Origin: Pseudomonas sp. DNDY-54
Lineage (GTDB): Bacteria > Pseudomonadota > Gammaproteobacteria > Pseudomonadales > Pseudomonadaceae
Assembly: GCF_019880365.1 (NCBI RefSeq)
Contig: NZ_CP082271.1
Span: 1,612,001-1,676,000 of the forward strand
Length of the DNA stretch: 64,000 nt
Direction: 5' to 3'
Shown here: piece by piece, positions 16,668 to 25,197 of the stretch
How positions within the stretch are numbered: the first letter of the stretch is position 1
How the letters are laid out: every line of letters starts with the position of its first letter
Notes under the pieces: model-generated
What the model saw: the letters and a program-made list of their open reading frames with translations, nothing else
The model's database searches: none
Told to the model about the DNA's origin: nothing
Program-made: the position numbers and the translations under genes

Positions 16668-17417
16668 TCAGCTAAAGCGATCGCTCGCTTGGTCGCGCCG
16701 CGCTTCACGTTGCAGCTGATAGACGAATCGCTCGATCTGCCGTTGCATCAGGCCGCCCAGCCGGTAGAAGCGCATGCCGCAGAAAGTTAAGCCAAGCTTC
16801 TCATCAAACACTACGTGTCGCAGCTCAGCTGCAGTGGTAACCGTGCCGAAGGGCAGCTTGGCAACCAGCTGTTCATAAACTTGCCCAGCCTGAAGGCCGC
16901 TTTGGTGGTTGCCTTGGAAGCTCAGCTTGCAGCCAGTAGCCGACATGTCGAGCACTTTGCCTTCCAGTGTCTTTCTGATTGTTTTGCCGCTGAGTTCTGC
17001 CGTAATAGGCTGCCCTAAAAGGGGCGCCCGGTAAGCGTTGCGTCGTTGATGGTAGAGAACCTGGTCGGGCATAGGCGCCCAATAGCAACGTGCATCGTCT
17101 AGCTCGCCTGGGTGCACCGGGTGATCATTGTTCCAGGCGACACGCACTCCATCGCAGTACCCCTCAATATGGAATGGCTCTCCCAATCCCATCATGCGTT
17201 CGCCGTCGCTAGGGATGAGTTCGTCGAGCGCAATCCACCCCTTTTCGCGATTAATCTCTATCAGATATGTCTGATAGCGCTGATTGCGCTCGGCGAAGCG
17301 GACTAGCAACGGTATGTGGTTATCCAGCAGCAGGCGCAGGTTTGCTTGGATTTCGGTTGCGGTCTTCAGGATTTGAGGAGGCTGGGGACCTTCATCCTCG
17401 GCGAAAGGATTAGACAC
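16668..17417 (-). CDS. ycgR: Flagellar brake protein, YcgR/FlgZ family
   Basis: A 249-residue cytoplasmic c-di-GMP effector that slows or alters the flagellar motor. An N-terminal YcgR domain (about 20-125) is followed by a PilZ domain whose signature is visible as QRRNAYRAP (the RxxxR motif) and later DMSATGCKLSF (the DxSxxG motif). It is the distal gene of the leftward flgA-flgM-flgN-ycgR order, which places it in the flagellar regulon. Confidence 0.92.
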   Translation of the reverse strand: MSNPFAEDEGPQPPQILKTATEIQANLRLLLDNHIPLLVRFAERNQRYQTYLIEINREKGWIALDELIPSDGERMMGLGEPFHIEGYCDGVRVAWNNDHPVHPGELDDARCYWAPMPDQVLYHQRRNAYRAPLLGQPITAELSGKTIRKTLEGKVLDMSATGCKLSFQGNHQSGLQAGQVYEQLVAKLPFGTVTTAAELRHVVFDEKLGLTFCGMRFYRLGGLMQRQIERFVYQLQREARRDQASDRFS

Positions 17418-17491
17418 TTGTTAATGCTCTCCGGCATTGCGCGACGTCACGTGCATAGTAGCACTCTGCCTCTACTGGGCAGTGTGCGTTT

Positions 17492-17962
17492 TCATGCTTG
17501 GCTGAGCGGGCGATGATGTGCACTTCTGGCCGCTGCGCCGCGACGGTCGTACAAATCAGGCGTTTGGCTGCTGCCGTGCAAAACCTGCAACATGCTCCCG
17601 ACTGCGCTCTGGTTAGCGCGGATGAGCTTGCCGTTGCGCTCATTGGCGTCTCGGCATGCATCCAAGATGCGGTTGAGCTGCTCGGCCTTTAGAAGAATTT
17701 CATCGCCAAATGGCGTGCGCGCGGCAAATGCCGCGAGCCCGGCCTGATCAGGGCTAAGCTGCGCAATAACAAGCGTTTGGCTGCGGAGCATGCCGTGCTG
17801 GCCCAACAGCGCAAGCAAAGTTTGTTTTTGGGTAAGCAGCTGCTCCAACGTTGCCAGGTTGCGTTCGGCAAGCGCTTGATACTCAGTGTTGGTGAGCTCA
17901 AGAAGCTTCTGTGCAGTGCCGATATCGTCAACGAGCTGCTGAAGCACTTCGGTGTCTTCCAT
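17492..17962 (-). CDS. flgN: Flagellar export chaperone FlgN
   Basis: A 156-residue mostly helical protein that escorts the hook-junction proteins FlgK and FlgL to the export gate. The sequence is the usual heptad-like FlgN type, with LLELTNTEYQALAERNLATL near residues 20-40 and LNRILDACRDANERNG in the second half. It directly follows flgM, its usual partner, and FlgK and FlgL are encoded in the same window. Confidence 0.9.
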   Translation of the reverse strand: MEDTEVLQQLVDDIGTAQKLLELTNTEYQALAERNLATLEQLLTQKQTLLALLGQHGMLRSQTLVIAQLSPDQAGLAAFAARTPFGDEILLKAEQLNRILDACRDANERNGKLIRANQSAVGSMLQVLHGSSQTPDLYDRRGAAARSAHHRPLSQA

Positions 17963-18007
17963 AGTGGCCTCTAACGCGGTGACGCTTGGCGAGAATTACT
18001 ACAACGG

Positions 18008-18334
18008 TCAACGCTGACTTTCGAAGGCCAGCAGTTTCGATGCAACTCGCTGGTTGTCCACCTGGTAGCTACCGTCGGCAATGGCTTGCTTGATCTGTGC
18101 TACACGCTCCTGATCGACCGCTGGCTGTTGATTAAGCTTGTCGGTGGTCTGCTGGAGACGTTGCGCTTCCGGGCTGAGCTGAACGCTTTCGCCAGATGCT
18201 TGCGCGCTGCCACTATTCTTTGGCGCATCGGCGGGGGCTTGCTGAGCAGGTCGTTCAGCGATTTGAACGTTAGTGGTACGCCCATTACTAGGTGAATTGA
18301 CGGCGCTGTTGGGCCGGTTGAAATCGATAACCAT
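18008..18334 (-). CDS. flgM: Anti-sigma-28 factor FlgM
   Basis: A 108-residue inhibitor of FliA that is secreted once the hook is complete, releasing late flagellar transcription. The N-terminal half is disordered and Pro/Ala/Ser-rich; the C-terminal half has the FliA-binding helices with VDQERVAQIKQAIADGSYQV and ends ASKLLAFES. A near-consensus FliA promoter lies upstream at 18371-18397, so it is itself a late gene. Confidence 0.95.
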   Translation of the reverse strand: MVIDFNRPNSAVNSPSNGRTTNVQIAERPAQQAPADAPKNSGSAQASGESVQLSPEAQRLQQTTDKLNQQPAVDQERVAQIKQAIADGSYQVDNQRVASKLLAFESQR

Positions 18335-18370
18335 GATCGAAACCTCGAATAAGTCAGGACGCTTGCCTGC

Positions 18371-18397
18371 TTTTCGGCAATGCCACGAGAAACTTTA
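18371..18397 (-). promoter_or_regulatory. Sigma-28 (FliA) promoter of flgM
   Basis: On the minus strand: TAAA, exactly 15 bases, then GCCGAAAA. The consensus is TAAA-N15-GCCGATAA, so only one base differs. It lies 37 bases from the flgM start. Confidence 0.85.
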
Positions 18398-18437
18398 GCT
18401 TTTTTTCGGAAGCGGGTTCTGGCGAGCGCTCACTCGA

Positions 18438-19190
18438 TTACATCGCAACTTCCACCTGGCCGGGTCCGATGACGCGTGCTCTGATCGTTCGTCCGGATCG
18501 TTGGTTTTTGACCCGAATCTGGCTGCCAAGTGCACCGTCGGACAATGCTTCCCCTGGCATTCTTACATTTATCGTCGAATTTTTCGCACTGATCACTACC
18601 TGGTCGCCTTTGCGAACCACCTCTGCGGCTGAAATATATGTAGGCGCAAGCACTTGGTCGGGTAGGGCGCTTCGGGTGAGCTTGCTTCCCAGTACTTGAT
18701 CTAGAGCAGTCAAGTATCCTTGGTTAAGAAGACTGACATCCCGCTCGGCAAGGGTGACATCGGCATGCTCTATGATGCTTTCCCGCGTAAGGGGTCGTCG
18801 AGCTACGATTACCTCACGGAACAAATGGACCTGTGCAGGAACGAAGACGGACCAGGGCGCTGAGCCTTCGCAGCTGACCCGCACAGTTGTTCGGCCGATC
18901 GGCTGCGCTGGACTTTCGAGTTTGGTGGCCAAAGGGCGATCACAGGATGCCAAGCGCAGGCGGGGGTCGAGTCTGTTGACCTCTACCTCGTGCCGGGCCT
19001 GGATTTGGCTACGCTGCAGATAGTCGGTCACTTCCCGCTCAAGAAACCCGCGGGTTGCGTCGATAAGCTGTTCAGGTCGCGTCACGCTTGCTGAATCTGC
19101 AAACGGGCTCAGCCCGAAGAAAGCCGTAACCAGGATTGCACGGTGGAGCGCCTTGCAAGGACGCCGGAAAAAAGTCGTCTGTTTGCTCAT
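18438..19190 (-). CDS. flgA: Flagellar P-ring assembly chaperone FlgA
   Basis: A 250-residue periplasmic chaperone for FlgI. It carries a signal peptide (hydrophobic AILVTAFFGLSPFADS after a basic N-terminus) and a C-terminal SAF domain including PLTRESIIEHADV and a GDQVVISAKNSTINVRMPG-like segment. It is divergent from cheV across 83 bases and upstream of flgM and flgN. Confidence 0.94.
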   Translation of the reverse strand: MSKQTTFFRRPCKALHRAILVTAFFGLSPFADSASVTRPEQLIDATRGFLEREVTDYLQRSQIQARHEVEVNRLDPRLRLASCDRPLATKLESPAQPIGRTTVRVSCEGSAPWSVFVPAQVHLFREVIVARRPLTRESIIEHADVTLAERDVSLLNQGYLTALDQVLGSKLTRSALPDQVLAPTYISAAEVVRKGDQVVISAKNSTINVRMPGEALSDGALGSQIRVKNQRSGRTIRARVIGPGQVEVAM

Positions 19191-19273
19191 GGAGTCATAG
19201 AAGCAAAGGACGTGCCGTCAAGCCGAACTACGTGGCGTTCTTTACGTCCATTCGCAAGCAAGAGGAAACTGGC

Positions 19274-20206
19274 ATGGCCGGTGTTTTGGATTCGGTAAAC
19301 CAGCGTACCCAGCTGGTTGGGCAAAACCGTCTGGAGCTGTTGTTGTTCAAACTCGATGGGAAGCAGCTCTACGGTATCAATGTCTTCAAAGTTAAAGAGG
19401 TTCTCCAATGTCCGCGCTTGACGGTCATGCCTCGGTCTAGCCCCGTTGTGCGTGGAGTTGCCAATATTCGCGGCAACACACTGTCCATCCTTGACTTGTC
19501 TCTGGCTACCGGAAAGCCGGCGCTGCAAGACCTGCCCAACAGCTTCGCCATCATCGTTGAGTACAACACCAAAGTACTTGGCTTCCTGGTGCGCTCGGTT
19601 GAGCGGATCGTCAACATGAATTGGGAGTCCATTCTTCCGCCCCCCAAAGGGGTCGGGAACGACCATTATTTGACGGCCGTTACGCAGCTAGATGGACAAA
19701 TGGTCGAGATCATTGACGTTGAAAAGGTGCTCGCTGAGGTGGCGCCTGTTTCCGAAGTGCTGTCGGTGACTATTGCGGATGAGGAAACCAGCAGTAGGGC
19801 TTCCACCAGTCGCGTGCTGATCGTCGATGACTCATCAGTCGCACGGAAACAGATCATTCGTTGTCTACAGAATCTCGGTATAGACGTCGTTGCGCAGAAC
19901 GACGGTCGGCAGGCACTGACGTATCTGCAGAAAATGGTCGCGGAGGGGAAGAAGCCCTCTGAGGAGTTCGTGATGATGATCTCTGACATCGAAATGCCGG
20001 AGATGGATGGTTATACGCTGACCACCGAGGTGCGACAGGACCCTGCCATGCGGGACATTCACATACTGCTGCACACGTCGCTCTCGGGCGTGTTTAACCA
20101 GAGCATGGTCAAACGAGTCGGTGCTGACGATTTTCTTGCCAAGTTTCAGGCAGATGATCTGGCCAACCGAGTAATAGAACGGATCCGGGCTACGGATAGG
20201 AAATGA
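19274..20206 (+). CDS. cheV: Chemotaxis coupling protein CheV
   Basis: A 310-residue CheW-receiver fusion linking chemoreceptors to CheA, with the receiver adjusting coupling. The CheW domain spans about 15-165 (ELLLFKLDGKQLYGINVFKV, GVANIRGNTL). The receiver spans about 180-305, with VLIVDDSS and the phospho-acceptor region MISDIEMPEMDGY. The ATG at 19274 follows AGAGGAAAC; the longer open frame to 19136 runs into flgA and is not used. It pairs with cheR. Confidence 0.95.
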   Translation: MAGVLDSVNQRTQLVGQNRLELLLFKLDGKQLYGINVFKVKEVLQCPRLTVMPRSSPVVRGVANIRGNTLSILDLSLATGKPALQDLPNSFAIIVEYNTKVLGFLVRSVERIVNMNWESILPPPKGVGNDHYLTAVTQLDGQMVEIIDVEKVLAEVAPVSEVLSVTIADEETSSRASTSRVLIVDDSSVARKQIIRCLQNLGIDVVAQNDGRQALTYLQKMVAEGKKPSEEFVMMISDIEMPEMDGYTLTTEVRQDPAMRDIHILLHTSLSGVFNQSMVKRVGADDFLAKFQADDLANRVIERIRATDRK

Positions 20207-20243
20207 GGCGACGTCCTCTCATTACGACTGGTGGGCTTTATTA

Positions 20244-21068
20244 GTGTCAGGTGATCCGGATTTTGAACAGTTCCGAGTATTCCTCGAAAAGACGTGCGGC
20301 ATCCTGCTGGGCAGCAACAAGCAATACCTGGTTTCAAGCCGGTTAAACAAGCTGATGGAGCAGCAGGGTCTAAAGACGCTGGGAGATCTGGTTCGCAAAA
20401 TCCAGGCTCAGCCGCGCGGCGGTCTCCGTGAGCAAGTCGTGGATGCTATGACGACCAATGAGACGCTCTGGTTCCGGGATACTTATCCCTTTGACGTGCT
20501 CCGCAGTCGCGTGCTTCCTGAGCTGCTCAAAGGCGCGCCTGGGCAGCGGTTGCGAATATGGTCCGCTGCCTGTTCGTCGGGGCAGGAGCCGTATTCGTTG
20601 TCGATGACCCTCGACGAGTTCGAGCGCAATAGCCCAAGCCAGCCGAAAACAGCGGTGCAGATCGTGGCGACCGAACTGTCGGGGACAATGCTTGCTGCGT
20701 CCAAGGCTGCTGAATATGACAGTCTCGCCATTGCTCGAGGCTTATCGAGCGAGCGCCTACAGCGTTATTTCGACGTCAAAACACCTGGTCGCTGGGTCGT
20801 CAAGCCCGCTATCCGCGGTCGGGTTGAATTTCGGGTCCAGAACTTGCTCGATAGTTACGCGGTGCTGGGGAAGTTCGACATCGTCTTCTGCCGCAACGTG
20901 CTGATCTATTTTTCTGCGGACGTAAAGAAAGACATCCTCAAGCGGATTCACGCGACGTTAAAGCCGGGCGGTTACCTCTTTCTGGGGGCTTCCGAGGCAC
21001 TGAACGGCCTTCCTGAGCTGTACCAGATGGTCCAGTGCAGCCCGGGCATTATCTACAAGGCGAAGTAG
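20244..21068 (+). CDS. cheR: Chemotaxis protein methyltransferase CheR
   Basis: A 274-residue S-adenosylmethionine-dependent methyltransferase that methylates chemoreceptor glutamates. The start is GTG at 20244. An N-terminal helical domain is followed by the methyltransferase core with IWSAACSSGQEPYSLSM, FDIVFCRNVLIYFS and a final GGYLFLGASE. It is coupled with cheV and followed by a terminator. Confidence 0.95.
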   Translation: MSGDPDFEQFRVFLEKTCGILLGSNKQYLVSSRLNKLMEQQGLKTLGDLVRKIQAQPRGGLREQVVDAMTTNETLWFRDTYPFDVLRSRVLPELLKGAPGQRLRIWSAACSSGQEPYSLSMTLDEFERNSPSQPKTAVQIVATELSGTMLAASKAAEYDSLAIARGLSSERLQRYFDVKTPGRWVVKPAIRGRVEFRVQNLLDSYAVLGKFDIVFCRNVLIYFSADVKKDILKRIHATLKPGGYLFLGASEALNGLPELYQMVQCSPGIIYKAK

Positions 21069-21117
21069 ATTCATGAAAAGGCGGTACACCGGCAGAAAAC
21101 TGTCGCTCTGGATCGCC

Positions 21118-21154
21118 TAAAGCGGCAACGCCATGGAAAACCGTTGCCGCTTTT
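21118..21154 (+). terminator. Intrinsic terminator after cheR
   Basis: AAAGCGGCAACG (21119-21130) pairs with CGTTGCCGCTTT (21142-21153) across an 11-base loop and ends in T's. Confidence 0.85.
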
Positions 21155-21212
21155 GACGTTACGTTTCTCGCATCCTCTCGTAAACCCCTTAAAAATCAAT
21201 TATCTAGATAAA

Positions 21213-21228
21213 TGGCACGGCCTTTGCT
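21213..21228 (+). promoter_or_regulatory. Sigma-54 promoter of the flgBCDE operon
   Basis: TGGCACGGCCTTTGCT: GG at 21214-21215 and GC at 21226-21227 are 10 bases apart, a consensus -24/-12 element. flgB starts at 21272. FleQ/FleR-dependent activation is expected from Pseudomonas. Confidence 0.9.
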
Positions 21229-21271
21229 GGTAGTTTGCTAAGCAGACTTGTATCCGGCAGAGGGCCAGATC

Positions 21272-21676
21272 ATGAGCATCAGTTTCGACAAGGCACTTGG
21301 CATCCACGAAAAGGCGCTTGGCTTCCGCGCTCAACGCGCAGAGGTGCTTGCCAATAACATCGCCAACGCCGATACCCCTAACTACAAGGCTAGGGACCTC
21401 GAGTTCGGTTCTGTACTCGCGGCTCAGCAAAGCAAGGACCAGGGCGGTTTCGGTGTCGCAACGACCAGTAGCAAGCACATCGCGGCGCAAGGGATGGAAA
21501 TCGCCGATCCCGGTCTGCGTTTCCGTACACCGACACACGCCTCGCTTGATCAGAACACCGTTGATGCTCAGGTAGAACAGGCAGCCTATGCCGAAAATGC
21601 TATCGACTTTCAAGCAAGTTTCACCTTGCTCAACAGTAAGTTCAGGGGGCTGATGAGCGCCCTGCGCGGCGAATAA
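21272..21676 (+). CDS. flgB: Flagellar proximal rod protein FlgB
   Basis: A 134-residue rod subunit. The start is ATG at 21272 rather than the upstream TTG. It carries the conserved rod/hook N-terminal motif ANNIANADTPNYKARD and ends with the coiled LLNSKFRGLMSALRGE. First gene of the flgBCDE operon, directly behind a sigma-54 promoter. Confidence 0.95.
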   Translation: MSISFDKALGIHEKALGFRAQRAEVLANNIANADTPNYKARDLEFGSVLAAQQSKDQGGFGVATTSSKHIAAQGMEIADPGLRFRTPTHASLDQNTVDAQVEQAAYAENAIDFQASFTLLNSKFRGLMSALRGE

Positions 21677-21690
21677 GAGGAGCGAAAGCC

Positions 21691-22134
21691 ATGTCCCTTA
21701 GCAGCGTATTCAATATTGCCGGCAGCGGCATGAGTGCTCAGAGCACGCGCCTGAACACCATCTCCAGCAACATTGCCAACGCCGAAACGGTGTCGTCCAG
21801 CGTTGACCAGACCTACCGCGCACGGCACCCGGTTTTCGCAACCATGCTCCAGCAGGCGAATGGTCAGCCGGACCAATCGCTATTCGCCGAGCAGAATCAG
21901 GCCGGTGCTGGGGTTCAGGTGCTTGGTGTGGTTGAAGACCAGAGTGAGCTACAAGCGCGCTATGAGCCTAACCATCCGGCGGCGAATGAAGAAGGGTACG
22001 TGTACTACCCGAACGTCAATGTCGTTGAAGAGATGGCTGACATGATTTCCGCGAGCCGTTCATTCCAGACTAATGCCGAGTTGATGAACACGGCCAAGAC
22101 CATGCTTCAGAAAGTTCTGACCCTGGGTCAGTAA
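21691..22134 (+). CDS. flgC: Flagellar rod protein FlgC
   Basis: A 147-residue rod subunit with SNIANAETVSSS at the N-terminus and the C-terminal ASRSFQTNAELMNTAKTML coiled segment, both diagnostic of FlgB/C/F/G rod proteins. It starts 14 bases after flgB, in the usual order flgB-flgC-flgD. Confidence 0.95.
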   Translation: MSLSSVFNIAGSGMSAQSTRLNTISSNIANAETVSSSVDQTYRARHPVFATMLQQANGQPDQSLFAEQNQAGAGVQVLGVVEDQSELQARYEPNHPAANEEGYVYYPNVNVVEEMADMISASRSFQTNAELMNTAKTMLQKVLTLGQ

Positions 22135-22151
22135 CCTTACGAGAGATAGCC

Positions 22152-22832
22152 ATGAGCACGACAGGCGGCGTTAGCGGTACCGGTTCGGTAATGGACCAAT
22201 ACCAGATCAAAGATCGCGAAGTAAAAAGCAATGATCTCGGCAAGAACGAGTTTCTTGAATTGCTGGTGACCCAGCTGAACAACCAGAACCCGCTGGAACC
22301 CCAGGAGAACGGCGAGTTCATTGCGCAGCTTGCCCAGTTCAGTACCGTTGAAGGGGTCGAGAAACTGAACTCGAGCATGGAAACCATGTTGTCCGGGTAT
22401 CAGTCATCCCAAGCGTTGCAAGCGTCATCACTGGTCGGCCGCAAGGTAATAGTGCCAACCGATAAAGCCGTTGTGGATACCAGCGAAACCTTCAAAGCCA
22501 GCATCGTGCTTCCCACGACCAGCAGCAACGTGGCGGTCAATATTTATGACAGCTCGGGTACTGCAGTGAACCGGATCAACATGGGGCCGCAAGAGGCTGG
22601 CAATGTTTCATTCATGTGGGATGGCAAGGACTCGAGCGGCAAAACCTTGCCGCCCGGTACATACCGATTCGAAGCGCAGGCCACTTATCAAGGCGAGACG
22701 AAGGGGTTGTACACCATGCTTCCCGCCAACGTAGACAGCGTCACGCTTGGGCAGAACGGCGGGGAGCTGCAGCTCAACCTGGCCGGTGTGGGCAGTATTG
22801 GACTGTCGAAAGTCCAGGTCATTGGTCAGTAA
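22152..22832 (+). CDS. flgD: Flagellar hook cap FlgD
   Basis: A 226-residue hook-assembly scaffold that caps the growing hook and is later replaced by FlgK. The N-terminus has LGKNEFLELLVTQLNNQNPL, followed by two C-terminal beta domains including WDGKDSSGKTLPPGTY, typical of the FlgD Ig/tudor region. Lies between flgC and flgE. Confidence 0.95.
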   Translation: MSTTGGVSGTGSVMDQYQIKDREVKSNDLGKNEFLELLVTQLNNQNPLEPQENGEFIAQLAQFSTVEGVEKLNSSMETMLSGYQSSQALQASSLVGRKVIVPTDKAVVDTSETFKASIVLPTTSSNVAVNIYDSSGTAVNRINMGPQEAGNVSFMWDGKDSSGKTLPPGTYRFEAQATYQGETKGLYTMLPANVDSVTLGQNGGELQLNLAGVGSIGLSKVQVIGQ

Positions 22833-22863
22833 CTGCCGGCACGCCCGGTAACAGGAGCAGTTC

Positions 22864-24219
22864 ATGTCGTTCAATATCGGCCTAAGCGGCATGCGTGCCG
22901 CCAGCAAAGATCTCAATGTCACAGGTAACAACATCGCGAACGCTGGCACGGCGGGCTTCAAGCAGTCACGGGCGGAGTTTTCTGATGTTTATGCAGCCTC
23001 CATGGGTGTGGGTAAGAATCCGGTGGGCAGCGGTGTGTTGCTTTCTAATATTTCCCAGCAATTCAATCAAGGAAATATCAACTACACCCAAAATGCCCTT
23101 GATCTGGCTATCAACGGAAATGGTTTTTTCCAAGTCAGTAACAATGGAGCTTTAAGTTATACTCGTGCAGGTTATTTTGGTACCGACAAGGTTGGTAATA
23201 TAGTCGATAATTTTGGATATAACCTGCAGGGCTATACGGTTGATGATAATGGGAATCTTCAGGTTGGTGTTGTGGGTAACTTGCAGGTTAAGACCAATAG
23301 TCAAGACCCCAAGGCGACTAGTCAGCTAGCGCAGACACTCAATATTGACTCAACTAGCAAGGTTCCCGTTACTACTCCTTTTAACCGCACGGACCCAACG
23401 ACCTATAACTCATCCACGTCTACGAATATCTACGACACCCAAGGGAATGCGCATGTATTCACGCAGTATTTCGTCAAAGATGCTGCGAATAATTGGACCA
23501 TGTACGCGCTCGTAGATGGCAAACGACCTAATTTTGACGCAAATGGGGCAGCGTATCAGGACACGCCATTTGCTTATGATGTTGAGTTTGATCCTGCGGG
23601 CAAGCTAAGTTCTTTAGAGCCGGTAGACACTACAGTTGGTGGTTTCCTAGTGGAAAATCCAACATCTGTTGGGACTAATACGGGTATGTTAGCCTTCAGT
23701 CAGGCTGATTGGGTTCCGATAATTGAACAACCCGCAGGATCTGGAGTTTTCGTTAAAAACTTGGCCACGGCCGATCCGGCCGGCTTAAGTATTGATATGC
23801 GAGGATCTACCCAGTTTGCGAGCTCGTTTGCAGTTAGCAGTGTTAGCCAAAACGGCTATACAACTGGTGAGTTGGCTGGTTTGGAGATAGACGAAACTGG
23901 AGTCATTTTCGCCCGGTACACCAACGGCCAATCCAAGATGCAAGGGCAGATTATCTTGGCGGACTTCGCTAATACACAGGGCCTAACGCCGGTAGGTAAA
24001 ACGCAGTGGGTACAGTCGTTTGAATCTGGAGAGCCTGTACGAAACCCGCCGGGTAGCGGCACGCTAGGTGCCCTGCAAGCCGGCGCCCTTGAGGATTCCA
24101 ACGTCGAGCTATCAGACCAGCTCGTCAACCTGATCGTGGCTCAGCGTAACTATCAGGCGAACGCCAAGACCATCGAAACTGAAAGCGCTATTACCCAGAC
24201 GATCATCAATCTGCGTTGA
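22864..24219 (+). CDS. flgE: Flagellar hook protein FlgE
   Basis: A 451-residue hook subunit. The conserved N-terminus (LSGMRAASKDLNVTGNNIANAGT) and C-terminus (QLVNLIVAQRNYQANAKTIE) form the buried core. The surface domains between them, about 23040-24010, are strikingly AT-rich with A/T-ending codons: my count gives 22 G/C of 60 in 23161-23220 against 37 of 60 in 24061-24120. The reading frame is intact. The shift suggests horizontal exchange of the exposed domains. Confidence 0.95.
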   Translation: MSFNIGLSGMRAASKDLNVTGNNIANAGTAGFKQSRAEFSDVYAASMGVGKNPVGSGVLLSNISQQFNQGNINYTQNALDLAINGNGFFQVSNNGALSYTRAGYFGTDKVGNIVDNFGYNLQGYTVDDNGNLQVGVVGNLQVKTNSQDPKATSQLAQTLNIDSTSKVPVTTPFNRTDPTTYNSSTSTNIYDTQGNAHVFTQYFVKDAANNWTMYALVDGKRPNFDANGAAYQDTPFAYDVEFDPAGKLSSLEPVDTTVGGFLVENPTSVGTNTGMLAFSQADWVPIIEQPAGSGVFVKNLATADPAGLSIDMRGSTQFASSFAVSSVSQNGYTTGELAGLEIDETGVIFARYTNGQSKMQGQIILADFANTQGLTPVGKTQWVQSFESGEPVRNPPGSGTLGALQAGALEDSNVELSDQLVNLIVAQRNYQANAKTIETESAITQTIINLR

Positions 24220-24270
24220 TGATTGCTCAAGCCGCACCGAGGCGGCGGTAAATTGCCGTCTCGCTTTTAC

Positions 24271-24294
24271 AAGGCCCGTCAGGGCCTTTTTTTT
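24271..24294 (+). terminator. Intrinsic terminator after flgE
   Basis: AAGGCCC (24271-24277) pairs with GGGCCTT (24282-24288) over a GTCA loop, followed by T's. Confidence 0.88.
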
Positions 24295-24341
24295 GCGATA
24301 AATTCTTTGTGAATCAACAGTTTAAATTTCTATCATTGCAG

Positions 24342-24357
24342 TGGCACGTCTATTGCT
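24342..24357 (+). promoter_or_regulatory. Sigma-54 promoter of the flgF operon
   Basis: TGGCACGTCTATTGCT: GG at 24343-24344 and GC at 24355-24356 are 10 bases apart. It lies 54 bases before flgF, and the flgE terminator sits between it and the flgB operon. Confidence 0.9.
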
Positions 24358-24410
24358 AAGTTGGTGTATGTAGATCTGGTTTGCGTCAATTAGCGTGTTT
24401 CGGAGGTTCG

Positions 24411-25151
24411 ATGGACAAGATGCTCTATGTGGCAATGACGGGGGCGAGCCAGAACGCTCGAGCCCAGCAGGCACATGCCAACAACCTGGCAAACATCTCA
24501 ACGACAGGCTTCCGTCGCGACTTCGAACAGGCTCGCTCGATGCAAGTGTTTGGTGACAGCTTTCCGGCACGTGTCTATGCAATGACCGAGCGCCCGGGCA
24601 CTGATTTCAGCTCCGGCACCTTGCAGGAAACGGGTCGGGACCTGGATGTGGCAGTCGAGGGTGACGGCTGGATCGCCGTGCAAGCACCTGATGGCGGTGA
24701 AGCCTATGCCCGTACCGGCAGCCTCAATATTGACACCCTTGGCATGCTGCGGACCGGCGACGGTTTGCCGGTGCTCGGCAACGCCGGGCCGATTGCTGTG
24801 CCGCCAGATCAGAAAATCGACATTGGCGCAGACGGGTCCATCAGCATCCGCGCGCTGGGTGAAAACCCGAATGTGGTCGTCGGTGTTGACCGTTTGAAGC
24901 TGGTGAACCCTGACCCGAAGCAGCTGGAGAAGGGCACCGATGGCTTGATCCGAATGAAGACTGGTGAGGCCGTAGAGGCTGACGCCATGGTTCGTGTGAC
25001 ATCGGGCTTTCTCGAAGCCAGCAACGTCAATGCGGTGGCCGAGATGACTTCAATGCTCGCGCTGTCCCGCCAGTTCGAGCTTCACGTGAAAATGATGCGT
25101 ACTGCCGAAGAAGATGGTGCCGCTGCGGCCCGAGTCTTGCAGATCAGCTAA
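24411..25151 (+). CDS. flgF: Flagellar proximal rod protein FlgF
   Basis: A 246-residue rod protein starting at the ATG behind CGGAGG. The N-terminus has AHANNLANISTTGFRRDFE, the middle DVAVEGDGWIAVQ and the C-terminus EMTSMLALSRQFELHVKMM. First gene of the second sigma-54 flagellar operon (flgFGHIJKL). Confidence 0.95.
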   Translation: MDKMLYVAMTGASQNARAQQAHANNLANISTTGFRRDFEQARSMQVFGDSFPARVYAMTERPGTDFSSGTLQETGRDLDVAVEGDGWIAVQAPDGGEAYARTGSLNIDTLGMLRTGDGLPVLGNAGPIAVPPDQKIDIGADGSISIRALGENPNVVVGVDRLKLVNPDPKQLEKGTDGLIRMKTGEAVEADAMVRVTSGFLEASNVNAVAEMTSMLALSRQFELHVKMMRTAEEDGAAAARVLQIS

Positions 25152-25197
25152 ACAAACTAGGCGGCGCGCCCGAATTCCGGCGCACGAGGAGAAGAAC

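Noticed and set aside
19191..19273. FliA promoter for cheV
   Set aside because: GCCGAACT is present, but 15 bases upstream reads GCAA rather than TAAA; too weak to list.
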